From NCBI GenBank assembly GCA_037102815.1, contig BTPP01000003.1, positions 3,968,001-4,032,000 of the forward strand: a stretch of 64,000 bases of DNA, read 5' to 3'. Origin of the DNA: Neurospora intermedia. Its lineage: Eukaryota; Ascomycota; Sordariomycetes; Sordariales; Sordariaceae. Below, piece by piece: positions 45,304 through 56,556 of this stretch. The notes under the pieces are model-generated. The model saw nothing but the letters and a program-made list of their open reading frames with translations. It was not told where the DNA came from and searched no databases. Positions within the stretch are counted from its first letter, which is position 1; each line of letters begins with the position of its first letter. The position numbers and the translations under genes were made by a program.

Positions 45304-47102
45304 CGTGTAATTCACTTGGCCGTGTCGCTAAGACCTATGTGGCAGGACGGTTGGTTAGCGGTCAGGAAGGAGGATGGCATATAAGGAACATCTGAAGCGC
45401 ATTTAATATGGAGGTTAACTGATGCACATACGAGTAGCGGTACCTCTAGGCGCACACAAATCGACAGCAAATCTCCTAAATATCTGTTATGGCAGGTGAC
45501 CGATGGTGGTTGCGATGATAGAAAGTTGGCTGCTCAACTGTGCTCAGTTTCGGTGCGCGGGGTCGATCAAGGTATGCAAGAGGGTCGAATGCCTGGCGAA
45601 ACGATATGGTCGATATGAGCAAACGAACTTGTAGGGTCCAATATCCAGCGCAAATTATTTGGTCGGAGTAAGACAGCTACAACTTCCAGTATTGCGCCCA
45701 GTGTCTTTGCTGATAAATATGTATCGCTCTCCAGAGGTGGAACAAGGCAGTCGAGAAAAGGTTGAACGCAAAAGCTTTGCGCAGATCTACCACTGCCTGC
45801 CAGCTGCGTTTGCTATCGCCCGTCACCAGGAGTTCAGACGAAGACCCTAGGTGTGGATGTGTCGAGGTTAGATACCAAGCCTTGTCTGTAAACCTGGAAA
45901 GTTAACGAAATCCAAGGCGGTCTTACCTTCACCTCCGGTGGCAGAACCCAGATCCCCAGAAGGCTCGGTGATGACAGGAAGTAGAAAGTTCTAAGGGTCA
46001 GTGAATCTCGTTGGTCGTCGACGAAGGACCTGCTGCGGGTGTTGGACGGAATTTAGAGAAAAACCAGGCCGCTAGGACAGAACTTTAGCATGGAGGTCGC
46101 CGAAAGATTTCAATAGATTGAATATGGTGAGCCTTAGCTCTGTCAAGTGAAGGGGAAGTGACATGTGTCTGCCTATTGTTTTGCTTGTCAATTCAAGTCA
46201 CGATGCGGTTTGAAGTGGATAACTGACAATAAGCTGGAACTAGGTAGATTTCCTATTTCGATCTGGTCCATCAGTCGACTTCTGTTCAGTTGTTATTGTC
46301 CAAGGGCGCCATGCATTACCCATACTGCCACCTATGTTCTCTCAGGACAAGGTTGGGTGAGCCAAATCGTGTTCATTGACAAGAACTCCCCATTCATCAA
46401 GAGGCCCTTGTCAGCAGCCAACCGTCAGAAAAACTAGTAGCTTATGATCAGTTGCACATCACACTCCTCACGCGCTCCCTACCGATGCGTCTTCCGGATG
46501 CCCTTGAGGAACGGTGAACTTAACTGTCTTTGTAACAGCTTGAACCGGTTGATTGCCCATTTCCTTTGCGTGCCATGAACGAGTGTTTGGAGAGTGTAGA
46601 CACATGTTATGATGTCCCAACCGCAAAGATATTGCCGCAATTCGATGTCCGCAATCCAATTGCCTTTACGCATTCCCAGCACAGGGCTATCAACAACTGT
46701 CGTAAGGGGCGATTTGTCATGAACATGTGGGAGATGTCCACGATGCCAAACTGGAGGTGAATGCACCCAGCATATACCAAGGCAAATTGACCGAGAAAGT
46801 CAATCGGCACTTCAAAGTGTAGACCGGAGAGGGAATCGCGAGAGATGTATGATAGCGAGAATGAATTTTGAAAACTGTGCCCGCGTGGACGAATCTGATT
46901 ATGCACAAGTTGGCAATTCCGACCGTAGAGTTGTATCGGTAGAGGATTATTATTTGTTACCATGGCATCTGGGTGCACTCGTAATCTCATTGTGTTTCTC
47001 TTTGCCTCCCAAAAGCGCCATCCACATGCGTGCAACATGATTTCACGTCGGGAAAATCCCGGAAACAGCAAACGCAACACCAGTGATCTCCAGAATACTC
47101 GC
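45304..47102. other. Intergenic, no supported gene
   Basis: About 1.8 kb upstream of the RRM gene and downstream of ARPC4. Several GT-AG-like patterns suggest a long or spliced 5' leader for the RRM gene. The reverse ORF 46607-47179 overlaps ARPC4 in another frame and is not supported. Confidence 0.45.
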
Positions 47103-47910
47103 TTAGTCGAACTGTTGGGGCGAGGTTTGTTAGCATAGCCACTCATTGTGAGGGCTGGTGTTGGGCTTACTGGTGTCAAGAAGGACTCGGCAACGAAACG
47201 CGCCCGCGCATTTAGCTAGGAAAGTGTCAGTTCTGTGAGCTCATAACTGTGGCAGACAGGGTCGACATACAAAGAGCTTCATTTCAGAAATCTCCTTGTC
47301 AACCTCCTCCATAAACTGGATGATGAAGTCCACCAGCTTATGCTTGAGCATCTCCTCGGTATGGAAGTTGGTGATCAGGAAGGAGATGTCGTAGCCCTAT
47401 AAGCACCAACGCACAGTTGTCAGTTCCACGTAGTCCCGAGCATCAGGGTGGTTCGTTCGTAGATCCCGGGGCATCGCGCACCTTGATGGGCTTTCTTCTG
47501 AGAATGAAGAAGGACTCGGCTCTTTGTGTCAAGAACCGGGTGAACTTGTGTACCAGGATGTGCTCGATCTCGTCGGCCTGCTTGATCTTGATGCTAATGC
47601 GTATACTGTTGATACTGGGCTCGATGAGGACTCGCTCGTTCTCGTTACGCGCAATCGTCAGGGGTGTAAGCAGCACTTCAGGGGAAGTCCGGGCTTCGAC
47701 CTCGGGGACATTGTGCCGTTCGGCGGTCTGGGAAGCAAAGTTGGAGAGACAGAGGGCGGCCGTCAGACTGCTCCGGACAGCCTGGAGGTAGGGACGTAGT
47801 GATTGCGACTGTGGGTTGGGCGTGTGTGAGCAGATAGACTAATAACGTGGGAACAGCCGGGGCAGCGGTCAAGTCAGCGTCGATGCGCGCGGGCGCTACA
47901 TGCTCACCAT
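47103..47910 (-). CDS. ARPC4: Arp2/3 complex 20 kDa subunit ARPC4
   Basis: Five coding exons: 47910-47908 (the ATG alone), 47808-47482, 47396-47271, 47215-47171 and 47111-47103 (Phe-Asp-stop). Introns are 99, 85, 55 and 59 nt, all GT-AG and in phase 0. The 169-residue product matches human ARPC4 along its length: [76 protein letters not shown] and [20 protein letters not shown]4 with ARPC2 forms the structural core of the Arp2/3 complex that nucleates branched actin at endocytic sites. The identity is unambiguous; the one-codon first exon is inferred from splice sites and the family N-terminus. Confidence 0.95.
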
Positions 47911-48717
47911 TGTGCTTTTCCTAGCTGCGCGACCAGTTCCCTCCGATGGTGGCTAATCTCCGACCAGTAAAAGCAATGGTATACAGGTAGTCCGTTTCGT
48001 AAAGTTGTGTTGTGGTGGTAGAGCTCGTCGCCGTTGTCGCCGGCGTTGGTTTGGATGTCGGGTGGTGCACCAGTCTGGTATGGTCCCGTCTCGAGGTTCC
48101 CGCAAGGTGACGCCTGACATGGCCCGCCCAAATGGAGCTAAGAAGTGCTCCCGTGCGGTACCTGTACACTACGTAGGTACCTGTAGGCTGTAGCTGCTTC
48201 CGGGCCACTTCAGGGCAGGGGCAGGTCTGGCATCGCTCAGCTCCAGCCTGGAGCCGTACGGGGCTTGGTGGGTAGGTGAGGTGGTCCGGAGAAAGCCAGG
48301 TGGATACCTAGTATGGGTAAGGTGGGGTATATTCAGACCATCTGAGTGGGCCGCATCACAGTTGTCCACTCAGGCCCGATGCCAAGGGACATCCTGAGGT
48401 GGCTTGTTGCATTTCCTGCGTTAGATGCATAAGCTAAGTACCTGTAAGCTCGTCCAGGCACGGCCAGCTACGCAATCCCGCCCCTGCGCCAGCCCCGCGT
48501 TGTCCCGTCTTCTGTCACCTTCGACAACTTTCAAATCACCAAGCTTGTGGAAGTTGCCTCCGGATCTGCCTTCCAATACATCAAAATCAGAGTTGCCGAC
48601 GAGGAGGCCCTTAACTTCTTCCGTCTTACCGTTTGTCCACATCTGCTCTTTTTTGACTACAGCTTCCACAAGCATCACGCTCCATCTAAGATTCAGGACA
48701 ACAATAACAACACCAAC
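47911..48717. other. Divergent promoter region of ARPC4 and Ubp6
   Basis: About 0.8 kb shared upstream sequence. Small ORFs only; nothing else seen. Confidence 0.5.
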
Positions 48718-50441
48718 ATGTCGACAATCAACGGTATGCTTCTTACCCTTTCGACCCTTCACTATACAAACAGCGACTTTCCTTCGAGCTGTATGACTAA
48801 CTATGTCCAGTGGTGGTCAAACACCAAGGAAAGAAATACGACGTGGATGTCGATACCTCCGCGACCGGCGAAGTCTTCAAGTACCAGCTTTACAGCCTGA
48901 CTGGCGTTGAACCCGACCGGCAAAAAGTGCTCCTAAAGGGCAGCCAACTCAAAGATGATACCGATATGAGCAAGGTGGGCCTGAAGCCCGGCCAGATGAT
49001 TATGATGATGGGAACACCAGGTGAGGGTGGAGGCGCAATCGTCCGACCAACCGAGAAGGTCAAGTTCGTCGAGGACATGACGGAGGCCGAAGCAGCACAA
49101 CAAGCGGGAGCGACTCCGGCCGGTCTTCAAAATTTCGGCAACACCTGCTACCTCAACTCGACGCTTCAAGTTCTCCGCTCCATTCCTGAGCTCAACGACG
49201 CTCTCAAGTCATACAAGGGTGAACAATCAATGATGGACCCTACGTCGCAGCTCCGGAACCTCTACGATATGATGTCGAAAACACAGGAGGGCATTCCTCC
49301 GATCGCATTTTTGAATGCTCTTCGTGTCGCCTTCCCCCAGTTTGCTGAGAGGGAAAGAGACGGCCACGGTTATGCCCAGCAAGATGCGGAAGAAGCTTGG
49401 TCGCAAATCCTAACCCAACTCAAGCAAAAGCTCAAGATTTCTGAGGGTGACGCCGCCAGAGACGCATCCTTCATCGACAAGTACATGGGCCTCGAACTCA
49501 CCAGCGTCCTCGAGTGTGACGAGCCCGGCGCCAAGGAAGCCGGAGAGGAACCAAAGACCTCGAAGGAGCGTCTCCTTAAGCTCAACTGCCATATCGATGG
49601 TCAGACCAATCATCTCAGGGATGGAATTGTCAACGGTTTGGTGGAAAAACTCGAGAAGAAGTCAGAGGTTCTGGACAGGGAAGCGACGTACACTAAGCGT
49701 TCTCAGATCTCCCGGCTACCCAAGTATCTGACCGTGCACTTCATGCGATTCTTCTGGAAACGTGAGGTTCAGAAGAAGGCCAAGATTATGCGCAAGGTCA
49801 CATTTCCCCACGAGCTTGATGTGGTCGAGTTCTGCACGGATGAGCTAAGGAAGGCTCTCATTCCTGTCAGGGACAAGGTCCGCGAGGTGCGCAAGGAGGA
49901 GCACGATATTGAAAGAGCACGCAAGCGCAGAAAGATGAACCCCATTGACGGCGAAAACGCTCAAGGATCCCAATCTTCGTCATCGAAGGACAAGAAGAAG
50001 GATGAGAAGAAGCCTACTGGCGGTGACGTGGAGATGACCACAGAGGAGACCTTCAAGACCGACGCCGAGTTCGAGGCCGAAAAGGAAGCTGAAGTACTCG
50101 CTGCCAAGAAGGAGCTTTACACTTTGATCAATCAAGATCTTCTCAAGGACGAAGGTGCCAACCAGTCCGGACTGTATGAGCTTCGCGGTGTGATCACCCA
50201 TCAGGGCGCCAGCGCCGACAGCGGTCATTATACGGCCTACGTCAAGAAGACAGGGATTAAGGATCCTGTCACTGGCAAGGTCGGCGAGGAGGACGGCAAG
50301 TGGTGGTGGTTCAATGATGACAAAGTCTCTGAGGTGGAGGCGGAAAAGATCACTGCCCTGGCTGGCGGTGGAGAGTCACACTCGGCCCTGATCTTGCTCT
50401 ACCGCGCGATTCCCCTTCCCAGTGCCGACGGAACCCAGTAG
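48718..50441 (+). CDS. UBP6: Ubiquitin carboxyl-terminal hydrolase Ubp6 / USP14
   Basis: Exon 1 (48718-48733, encoding MSTIN plus one base) and exon 2 (48811-50441) give 548 residues; the intron is 77 nt. An N-terminal ubiquitin-like domain (residues 1-75; VLLKGSQLKDDTDMSKVGLK) docks on the 26S proteasome. The USP domain follows: the Cys box GLQNFGNTCYLNSTLQVL carries the catalytic cysteine, the His box is GASADSGHYTAYVKK and the third catalytic residue lies near WWWFNDDKVSEV. A Lys/Glu-rich insertion (about 385-430) makes it longer than yeast Ubp6 (499). The enzyme removes ubiquitin from substrates at the proteasome and recycles it. Domain order and catalytic residues are all intact. Confidence 0.96.
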
Positions 50442-51273
50442 GACATATCAGCGCCTTTGCTGATTCGGCGCGAGGAAACTTCGGATTAGGTTTTCATGCT
50501 AGCGAGACGGAGTTGCAGTAATGGTATCTAGGTAGCATAAGCTTTGGTCATTGCTTCGTGAGTGTGATGCATATCAGTCTTCATTCGTTTATATCATAAT
50601 TGGTGTCCGCGCGCGAGAAATGTAAGACTGGTTTGTGCTTGCCCTCGTCTACACGGGGATCAGAATTCCCCGAGCTCGTGCAAAGCCAAACTTGAGTTGC
50701 AGGGAAAAATGTCTATCGCTGCGCAGTAGGCTCGGGTTGGTGCTGTGTTTCCCTCGTTGAGCTTCTTCGTTCCGTTCCTGCCGTCGTACCTATATCCAAC
50801 TCCATATGATAACCAGCTTTGAATCAGGACTGATGCGGACACCGACGCCTTATCACGCCGGCTCCTCCATATGATTCGGGCCTCAACACATAGGTAAGAC
50901 TATAGTGACTACGGCCAGCCCTTCCTTCCCACAATACTGGCTCGTTCGTGGATCAAGCAGGCCCCCGAAATGCCGTGGCGAATGAGAAGGGTTCAAGAGG
51001 GACACTCACATCCCTCTATATCCTCTCAGTCGTGTCGCCCGGTCCAACTCGCCCCCGATGCCGGCAATTTCATTGCCATTTCCCCTTTCAACGCCGACAT
51101 CAAACCCCACTCGACCAGATTTCGGGACGCCGAGAACGAGGGGGGTGATCCCCTCAACTCCCACGTAAACCCAACAAGCTTCACGTCCCCTCCCATTACA
51201 CCACACCCACTGTACTTCTGCCTTCGTTCTCCTTCTCGCTTGTCGTTATTGGAGTTGTCTCAAACAGCGGATG
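50442..51273. other. Convergent 3' region, no supported gene
   Basis: About 0.8 kb between Ubp6 and the convergent membrane-protein gene. No supported ORF. Confidence 0.5.
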
Positions 51274-52006
51274 TTATCTCCTCGGCGTCGCCACCGCGCC
51301 GCTCTTCACTTTCTCCTCCTTCTCCTTCTCCAGTCTCATGCGCTCCCTCACATCGGCCAGCTTCTGCTCAATCTCAATCTTGGTTTTGAACAGCTGGGCG
51401 CGACGGTTGACTAGCATTTCAATTTTATCATCGGCGGTGGCTTCCTGAATTTTTTGTTTTTCCTTGTTTTTTGGTTTCCCTAGGGTTAGTTTATTGGGCG
51501 TCATTGATTAGAAGGGGGAAAAAAAGAAAAAGAAGAAAAATGATTACCTGATTCCATTCCTTCTGCGTCTTAAGACCTGCGCCGTAAATGGTGCCAGTTA
51601 CAGTCACCGCCGTGAAGGCTACTGTCCAGACGGCGGCCTTCCATTTGGGGAAGGGACGGGATTGTTGATGTGGCGCTTCTTCTTGTCCTTTTCCTTGTTG
51701 TTGTCCTCTTCCTGCTCCACCTCCTCCTGATCCTCCCGGTGGTGATGGTGCTCCTCCTCCTGATGAACCCCCCTCTGTCAATTCCGTTGTTGGGGAAAGT
51801 GGGGATGATGATGATGACGATGACGATGCTGGAGTCGTTGTGATCGCTGGCGAAGGCGATTGTGGTAGAGGGTTCGAAGCTTTGACTCCTGTTGGCGATG
51901 CCGGCGCTGATTGCAGTGGTGAGTGCTTCGAAGCGGTCGCTTTTGCTATTTTTGCGGTCTTGTTGAACGCTGAAGCGGCGACTCTTTTTACTGGTCCGGT
52001 GGGCAT
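51274..52006 (-). CDS. Small single-span membrane protein, uncharacterised fungal family
   Basis: Exon 1 (52006-51548) and exon 2 (51444-51274), separated by a 103-nt intron, encode 209 residues. The acceptor is placed so that LKTQKEWNQ joins EATADDKIEMLVNRRAQL in frame; two nearer AG sites break the frame. Residues 1-120 are low complexity (Ser, Pro, Gly, Gln runs). One predicted membrane span follows at about 127-147 (AAVWTVAFTAVTVTGTIYGAG), then a charged C-terminal coiled coil (EIEQKLADVRERMRLEKEKE). The layout, with a basic N-terminus and one span, would suit a mitochondrial or ER membrane protein, but I do not recognise a function. Confidence 0.75.
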
Positions 52007-52919
52007 GGTGAATGATGTGTTGTTTCCGAGTGTTTAGAATACTAGCTGCTGTCTTGCCTCCGATCTCGTGGGTTGAATTGAGGTCGTCGAAAGGTGAAAA
52101 TAGGTGGAATGTTACATAGCTTGCTCTAGCTTGTCTAGCTTGTCTATTCGGCCCAAGAACCGACCTCGGTTCAACCTACCCCGCCTACCCGGTACTTCAA
52201 GCTTGACTAAAAGATCGAATAGCGTCTTATGAGACTACTTTTGCACGCCACGAACGTCACGATTCTGCTTCAGTTAATGGAAGTGATAACTTTCGGATAT
52301 TGTGTAAGTGATGATACACACAAAGGATTCCACTTAACAGCAATTGGGGTAACCCTTGTCAGGTACAGAACTCCGGACAGGTCCCGTACTGTAGACTTAG
52401 AACGGGCCTTGCCAGCAGTTGCCGCTGGGACCAGCTGTCATAGGTTGCCCTGACTGTAGGCTCGTGCTGTGCACATCCAGCGCGACCTTAGGTACCTACC
52501 TCTTTTCATAGGCGAGCTCTGATAGTGCGTTATCTTCCAGCATCTTGTTCCGTCTTCCCACCACCAGCCCAGGCAACGACCCCGCTTGCCCACCTTGCAC
52601 CTACATACCTCTATCTCTGCCTCACAACCATACCTATAATCACAAAAACCACAGTTCTTCCTGTTCAATTCATTGGGCGTATTTCATGTCACAGTCGATG
52701 ATCCAGGTTTTGAGGCCTTTTTCCGATGCTGTGAACCTAAAATCAATTTTTTGCAGCAAAACCCATCACCCCAGCATTGGATCGCGTTCAGTCGCGCGCC
52801 TCTGCAATCCTGTCGGCATCACCGCCTACAATAACCGACGTTAGCACGCTATCTTAGTAGAAGCTTAAGTGGCCGGAGTCAGCGCAAACCTGTCTCAGTG
52901 CAATATCTACGCAGTAGCA
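52007..52919. other. Intergenic, no supported gene
   Basis: About 0.9 kb upstream of both the membrane-protein gene (leftward) and the first DUF3716-type gene (rightward). Nothing else seen. Confidence 0.5.
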
Positions 52920-53969
52920 ATGTCAGCTACCGCTCCCAAGATCATCACGATAGGGTATGCCCACGAAGCCCTGGACAGGTTTGCAGAACAAAAGATCAAC
53001 AAGATCGGGAGGAACCTGGAAATTTTGCGGAAAGAACCTGCAAGTACTATCTCCCAACCTGAGCTTCTCTTCCATGCTCGAATGCTAACACTTTTTCTTC
53101 AGCCTGTCAGAAACATCAATCTTCGCAGAGATATCGGGTCGGTAAATCTCGCGGTGGGCGGGAACCTAGAAGCCGTGTTTGTACAGCTCAATGGTGAACA
53201 GGCTACAGCGGAATGTGACGTGTGCAAGAAGAGTCTAGGACCGTTTGTCGGTTGTATTCAGCATCCGAGTGTTGGCGATGGTTCATGTGCAAATTGCCTG
53301 TATAGGCGTCAGGGACTCAAATGTACACATCGTGTTTCGATGGACATCGACAGTGACGACCTCCCGCTCATTCAGAGTCGCAAGCGGCAGGACCCCAATG
53401 TACACCCGCCACCTTGCACCAAGAAGAATGTCAAGAAGCAAAGAAGGACCATCGAAACTGAGACGGCTGGACATACTGAGGAAGAGCCGCTAATTCATGG
53501 CCCCGGCACAGCGCTTGGATCGGCTGCAGACCACTGGCTAAAAAGTCTAGCTTTCAGCAAGTACGCTTCCCCAGCTCCTACTCAAGGAGAAAAGGCGAAC
53601 AACGACTATGCGCCTAACCCGGGACACTTCGAAAACGGGAACTATACGTCTGGGTCCGGACTTCTCGAGAACAACTACACTCTTAGCCAAGCACCTGCGG
53701 CCATGAGAGGCAACGACTACGCCCCCAGCCCGACGCCGTTCAAAGGAACCATGAATGACATTCTCGACCACGATACCAGCAAGCCGATGCTTGCGTACCT
53801 GCCCAGGAATGTTTCCCCCGAGGTGTTGCGCTCTATTGCCCAGTACCATCAGGACCTTGCGGACGACCTCCGCATGGAAGCCAAGAGGCTTGAGAAGGAG
53901 ATGCGACAGGAGCGCAAGCGTGAGCGTGAGTGGGGAGCACGGGCTGCCAGACAAGCGCAATATGAATGA
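52920..53969 (+). CDS. DUF3716-type Cys-rich protein, first of a tandem pair
   Basis: An open frame of 349 residues from ATG 52920 (MSATAPKIITIG); a GTG 17 codons upstream is not used. A Cys cluster at about 99-136 follows C-x2-C-x9-C-x10-C-x2-C-x8-C with the GPFVGC and CANC motifs typical of the fungal DUF3716 family, a likely zinc-binding unit. Then come a basic patch (KKNVKKQRR) and a stretch with repeated NNDYAPNPG / GNDYAPSPTP. A C-terminal helical module (about 289-332) reads MLAYLPRNVSPEVLRSIAQY, then LADDLRMEAKRLEKE. A candidate 59-nt intron at 53044-53102 would break the frame, so none is modelled. The function of this family is unknown; a nuclear role is a guess from composition. 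Confidence 0.8.
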   Translation: MSATAPKIITIGYAHEALDRFAEQKINKIGRNLEILRKEPASTISQPELLFHARMLTLFLQPVRNINLRRDIGSVNLAVGGNLEAVFVQLNGEQATAECDVCKKSLGPFVGCIQHPSVGDGSCANCLYRRQGLKCTHRVSMDIDSDDLPLIQSRKRQDPNVHPPPCTKKNVKKQRRTIETETAGHTEEEPLIHGPGTALGSAADHWLKSLAFSKYASPAPTQGEKANNDYAPNPGHFENGNYTSGSGLLENNYTLSQAPAAMRGNDYAPSPTPFKGTMNDILDHDTSKPMLAYLPRNVSPEVLRSIAQYHQDLADDLRMEAKRLEKEMRQERKREREWGARAARQAQYE

Positions 53970-54825
53970 ATGAGTTTTCCGATCCGCCGATCGATCCTCG
54001 TCATCCAGGAGTTCGGAGAAGTCTCCTGTTTTCTTTGATTATTTGCTTTTCTTTTTTCCCTCCTTACTGGCTGGTTTGCATTAGCGGGCGTGAATGAGGT
54101 ATACCCATGGCGGCCTTGAAGGAGGGTAATGGTTTTGACATCTGGAAGGCGTTATGAAAGAGTTATGTAGGACAACATGTAGAAGATGAGAAAAGCCCGT
54201 CTTGTTTTTGGGAAGGTTCTGGAGAGTCGGAAACTGTCCCGTGGCTCCATAGGTCTATAGTAGGCATGGTGGTAGCACTTCGGGACATTTTGTCAACTGT
54301 GATATCTACAAAACAGAACCAAGAGATCTTATTATCTGGTTTGTCACTCGAACTGACTTGATAGTGCCGTACCTGATTCGTGGAAGTCATTGCTCACTTC
54401 CTATCAAATCGTGTCAATTCTAGAGGTAGATCTTGCGGATCAGGGCTACAAATTTGTATCTCTCTTACATTCTACTCAATCGAGCTTCCTTCTTTAATTG
54501 GGTTTGTCGTACTATGTTCTTAATTGTACGTACGTCACTAAGGACCTTTATAACAAGGCCTAAAGAGTGTGGTTCGATTTTCTTCTCTTGTGAAGCGACC
54601 AGGACATGGCTAAACCATGCACCACCTCAACAAAAACCCCAACTACCAACCCAAGTTTACGTTTTTATATAACAGTCTTCCAGACCGTGTGAGAGAGCAT
54701 TTGGTTTCAGTGCACGGCACTCCTCCTCTTCTTCTAAAAGTCCCAAAACCTTTCCAGCTTAGCAATTCTGCCACTAAGCATACCTATCGCCAACACCCCA
54801 CAGCTTTACGCCATACAAATGGCAT
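53970..54825. other. Spacer between tandem DUF3716-type genes
   Basis: About 0.86 kb, AT-richer than the flanking genes. A ten-codon upstream ORF starts at ATG 54819 and overlaps the start of the next gene in another frame. No other feature. Confidence 0.5.
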
Positions 54826-56556
54826 ATGTTAATGGCTTCAGACGATGAAAATTTCGTGGACGCTACTATTTGGAATAGTGGCTCAAATGTTCCGCGCATA
54901 GAAATTTTGGCAGACGAAATCGCTGGATTTGTGTCAGCCAGCCGGCCCGCTAAGAGGAAGCGTGACAAAATGGATATCCAAGACAATCTCCAGGATCCCT
55001 CACAGACCGTCACGGAAGAAAATCATGATAATAACGTCAAGTTTTCAGGGCACTGGAAGCCACCACAGGGTATCATCACAGACAAGGACCTTGAAGAGAT
55101 TCATGCAAGCCTTGGTTCAAGCAATACGAAGATTAAGGAACTGAGAAAACGCAAGGTAAGAGAAGACAGCGGACGAAGGTAATAAGCGATCCCGGAGCCA
55201 ACTGACCTGACAGTAATACAGGCGGTGCGCGAGATCGCTTTACGGAAAAGCATTGACACAGTAGACCTTACGAAAAAGTACCAGCTCGGAGCAGCTTATC
55301 TTCAGCTTACGGGTCAACAAGCTCAGAATCCCTGTAAGGAATGCAAAGCTGGCAAAGGGCGCTTCGAGGTTTGCGTCTACGGTGATGGCAACAGGTGTGG
55401 CAACTGCTGTCACCGCGGCAACGGCAACGCTCGCTGCTCTTTTCAGATAACCGGGAAAGAGAATACTGAAGCTAGCAATGAATTCCCACATCACGCAGAC
55501 AAAGTTGCTTCGGCACAGAATACCAAATCAGTGCCGGACTTGCTCTCTGAACTTGAAATCGGGATAGGGCTTGAACATCATCCAGAGCAGGAGCCGGAAC
55601 ATCAGAAGGGCGGACGAGAACTAAGACCACGGCCGCCACAGCCACCACGGCCGCCTAGGCGCAATAGAAAACCGCCACAAAAAGAGCAGGATACTAGAGT
55701 GACAGAAACTGCCACAGTTGGCCGAAATCAACAACATGACACACCCCTCAGCCCTCCATCCGCAACAACCATGACAACAACAACACCAACAAGGCAAGAA
55801 CTACCATCAGATGTTCACGAAGCACAGCTTCCTGCTGCCGTAGAATCAGTGGGTAACGTACAAACTTCCCGCGAACGATGCGAATGCAGGCCGAGAGACA
55901 CCCGCCCCGAAAGACAGGAGGAAACCGATGACACCACGGGCCTACAGTGCACCAAAACCAAAGACAGGTACAAACACACAGCATACGGTGAAAGGGACAG
56001 AACCGAGTCCAGAGCAAGGGACACGGATATCGGCAGAGATAGGCACTGGGAGAGGGAGAGGGGGAGGACACGAATCGCCAACGACCGCTCTTACTCTATC
56101 GGTAGTAGTCCTAGCCCCGGTCCTCCCAATTCTATCCTCGCCTGTCTTCCCCCCAACACTCCAGTAGAAATCATGCGTTGCCTAGGGCAATATCAACAAA
56201 ATCAAGCGGATGAATTGCGGCTTGAACATATGCGCCTTACAAGGAACAGGTCGGCGATGGCATTGTGGCAAGGTGGAGGGCGACAGAACACTGGCAAGGA
56301 CCAAGATACAAGAGCGTTTGGCAGGGCTGCTGTTAGTGATGATGCCGGCCCTTCTTCCATTCTCGCATGTCTCGCAGATTCTCCTATGGAGACGCTGCGG
56401 CGCCTAGGATTACATTGTCAGTTTCAGGCGGATGAGTTGAGGCTGGAGTGCATGAGGATTGATCGGGAGGAGAGAACGAGGAGACAACAGGAGCGCGAGA
56501 GGGAGTGGGAGCGGGAAAGAGGAGGAAGGGAAGATGGCGGCTGGACTGATGAGTAA
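54826..56556 (+). CDS. DUF3716-type Cys-rich protein, second of a tandem pair
   Basis: Exon 1 (54826-55155) and exon 2 (55222-56556) around a 66-nt intron give 554 residues; translation may begin at the second ATG (54832, MASDDENFVD). The Cys cluster at about 148-182 follows C-x2-C-x9-C-x7-C-x2-C-x9-C, and the stretch before it (LQLTGQQAQNPCKEC) parallels that of its neighbour (VQLNGEQATAECDVC). A Pro/Arg-rich and then Arg/Glu/Asp-rich disordered region fills 215-400. The C-terminus carries two copies of the helical module seen once in the first gene: ILACLPPNTPVEIMRCLGQY (about 413) and ILACLADSPMETLRRLGLHC (about 490), each followed by QADELRLE. Same strand and shared modules indicate ancient local duplication. 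Function unknown. Confidence 0.82.

Noticed and set aside
46607-47179. 190-codon reverse ORF
   Set aside because: Overlaps ARPC4 exons 4 and 5 in a different frame and matches nothing I recognise.
53044-53102. Possible 59-nt intron in the first DUF3716-type gene
   Set aside because: Good GT, branch-like GCTAAC and AG signals, but removal shifts the frame away from the Cys cluster.
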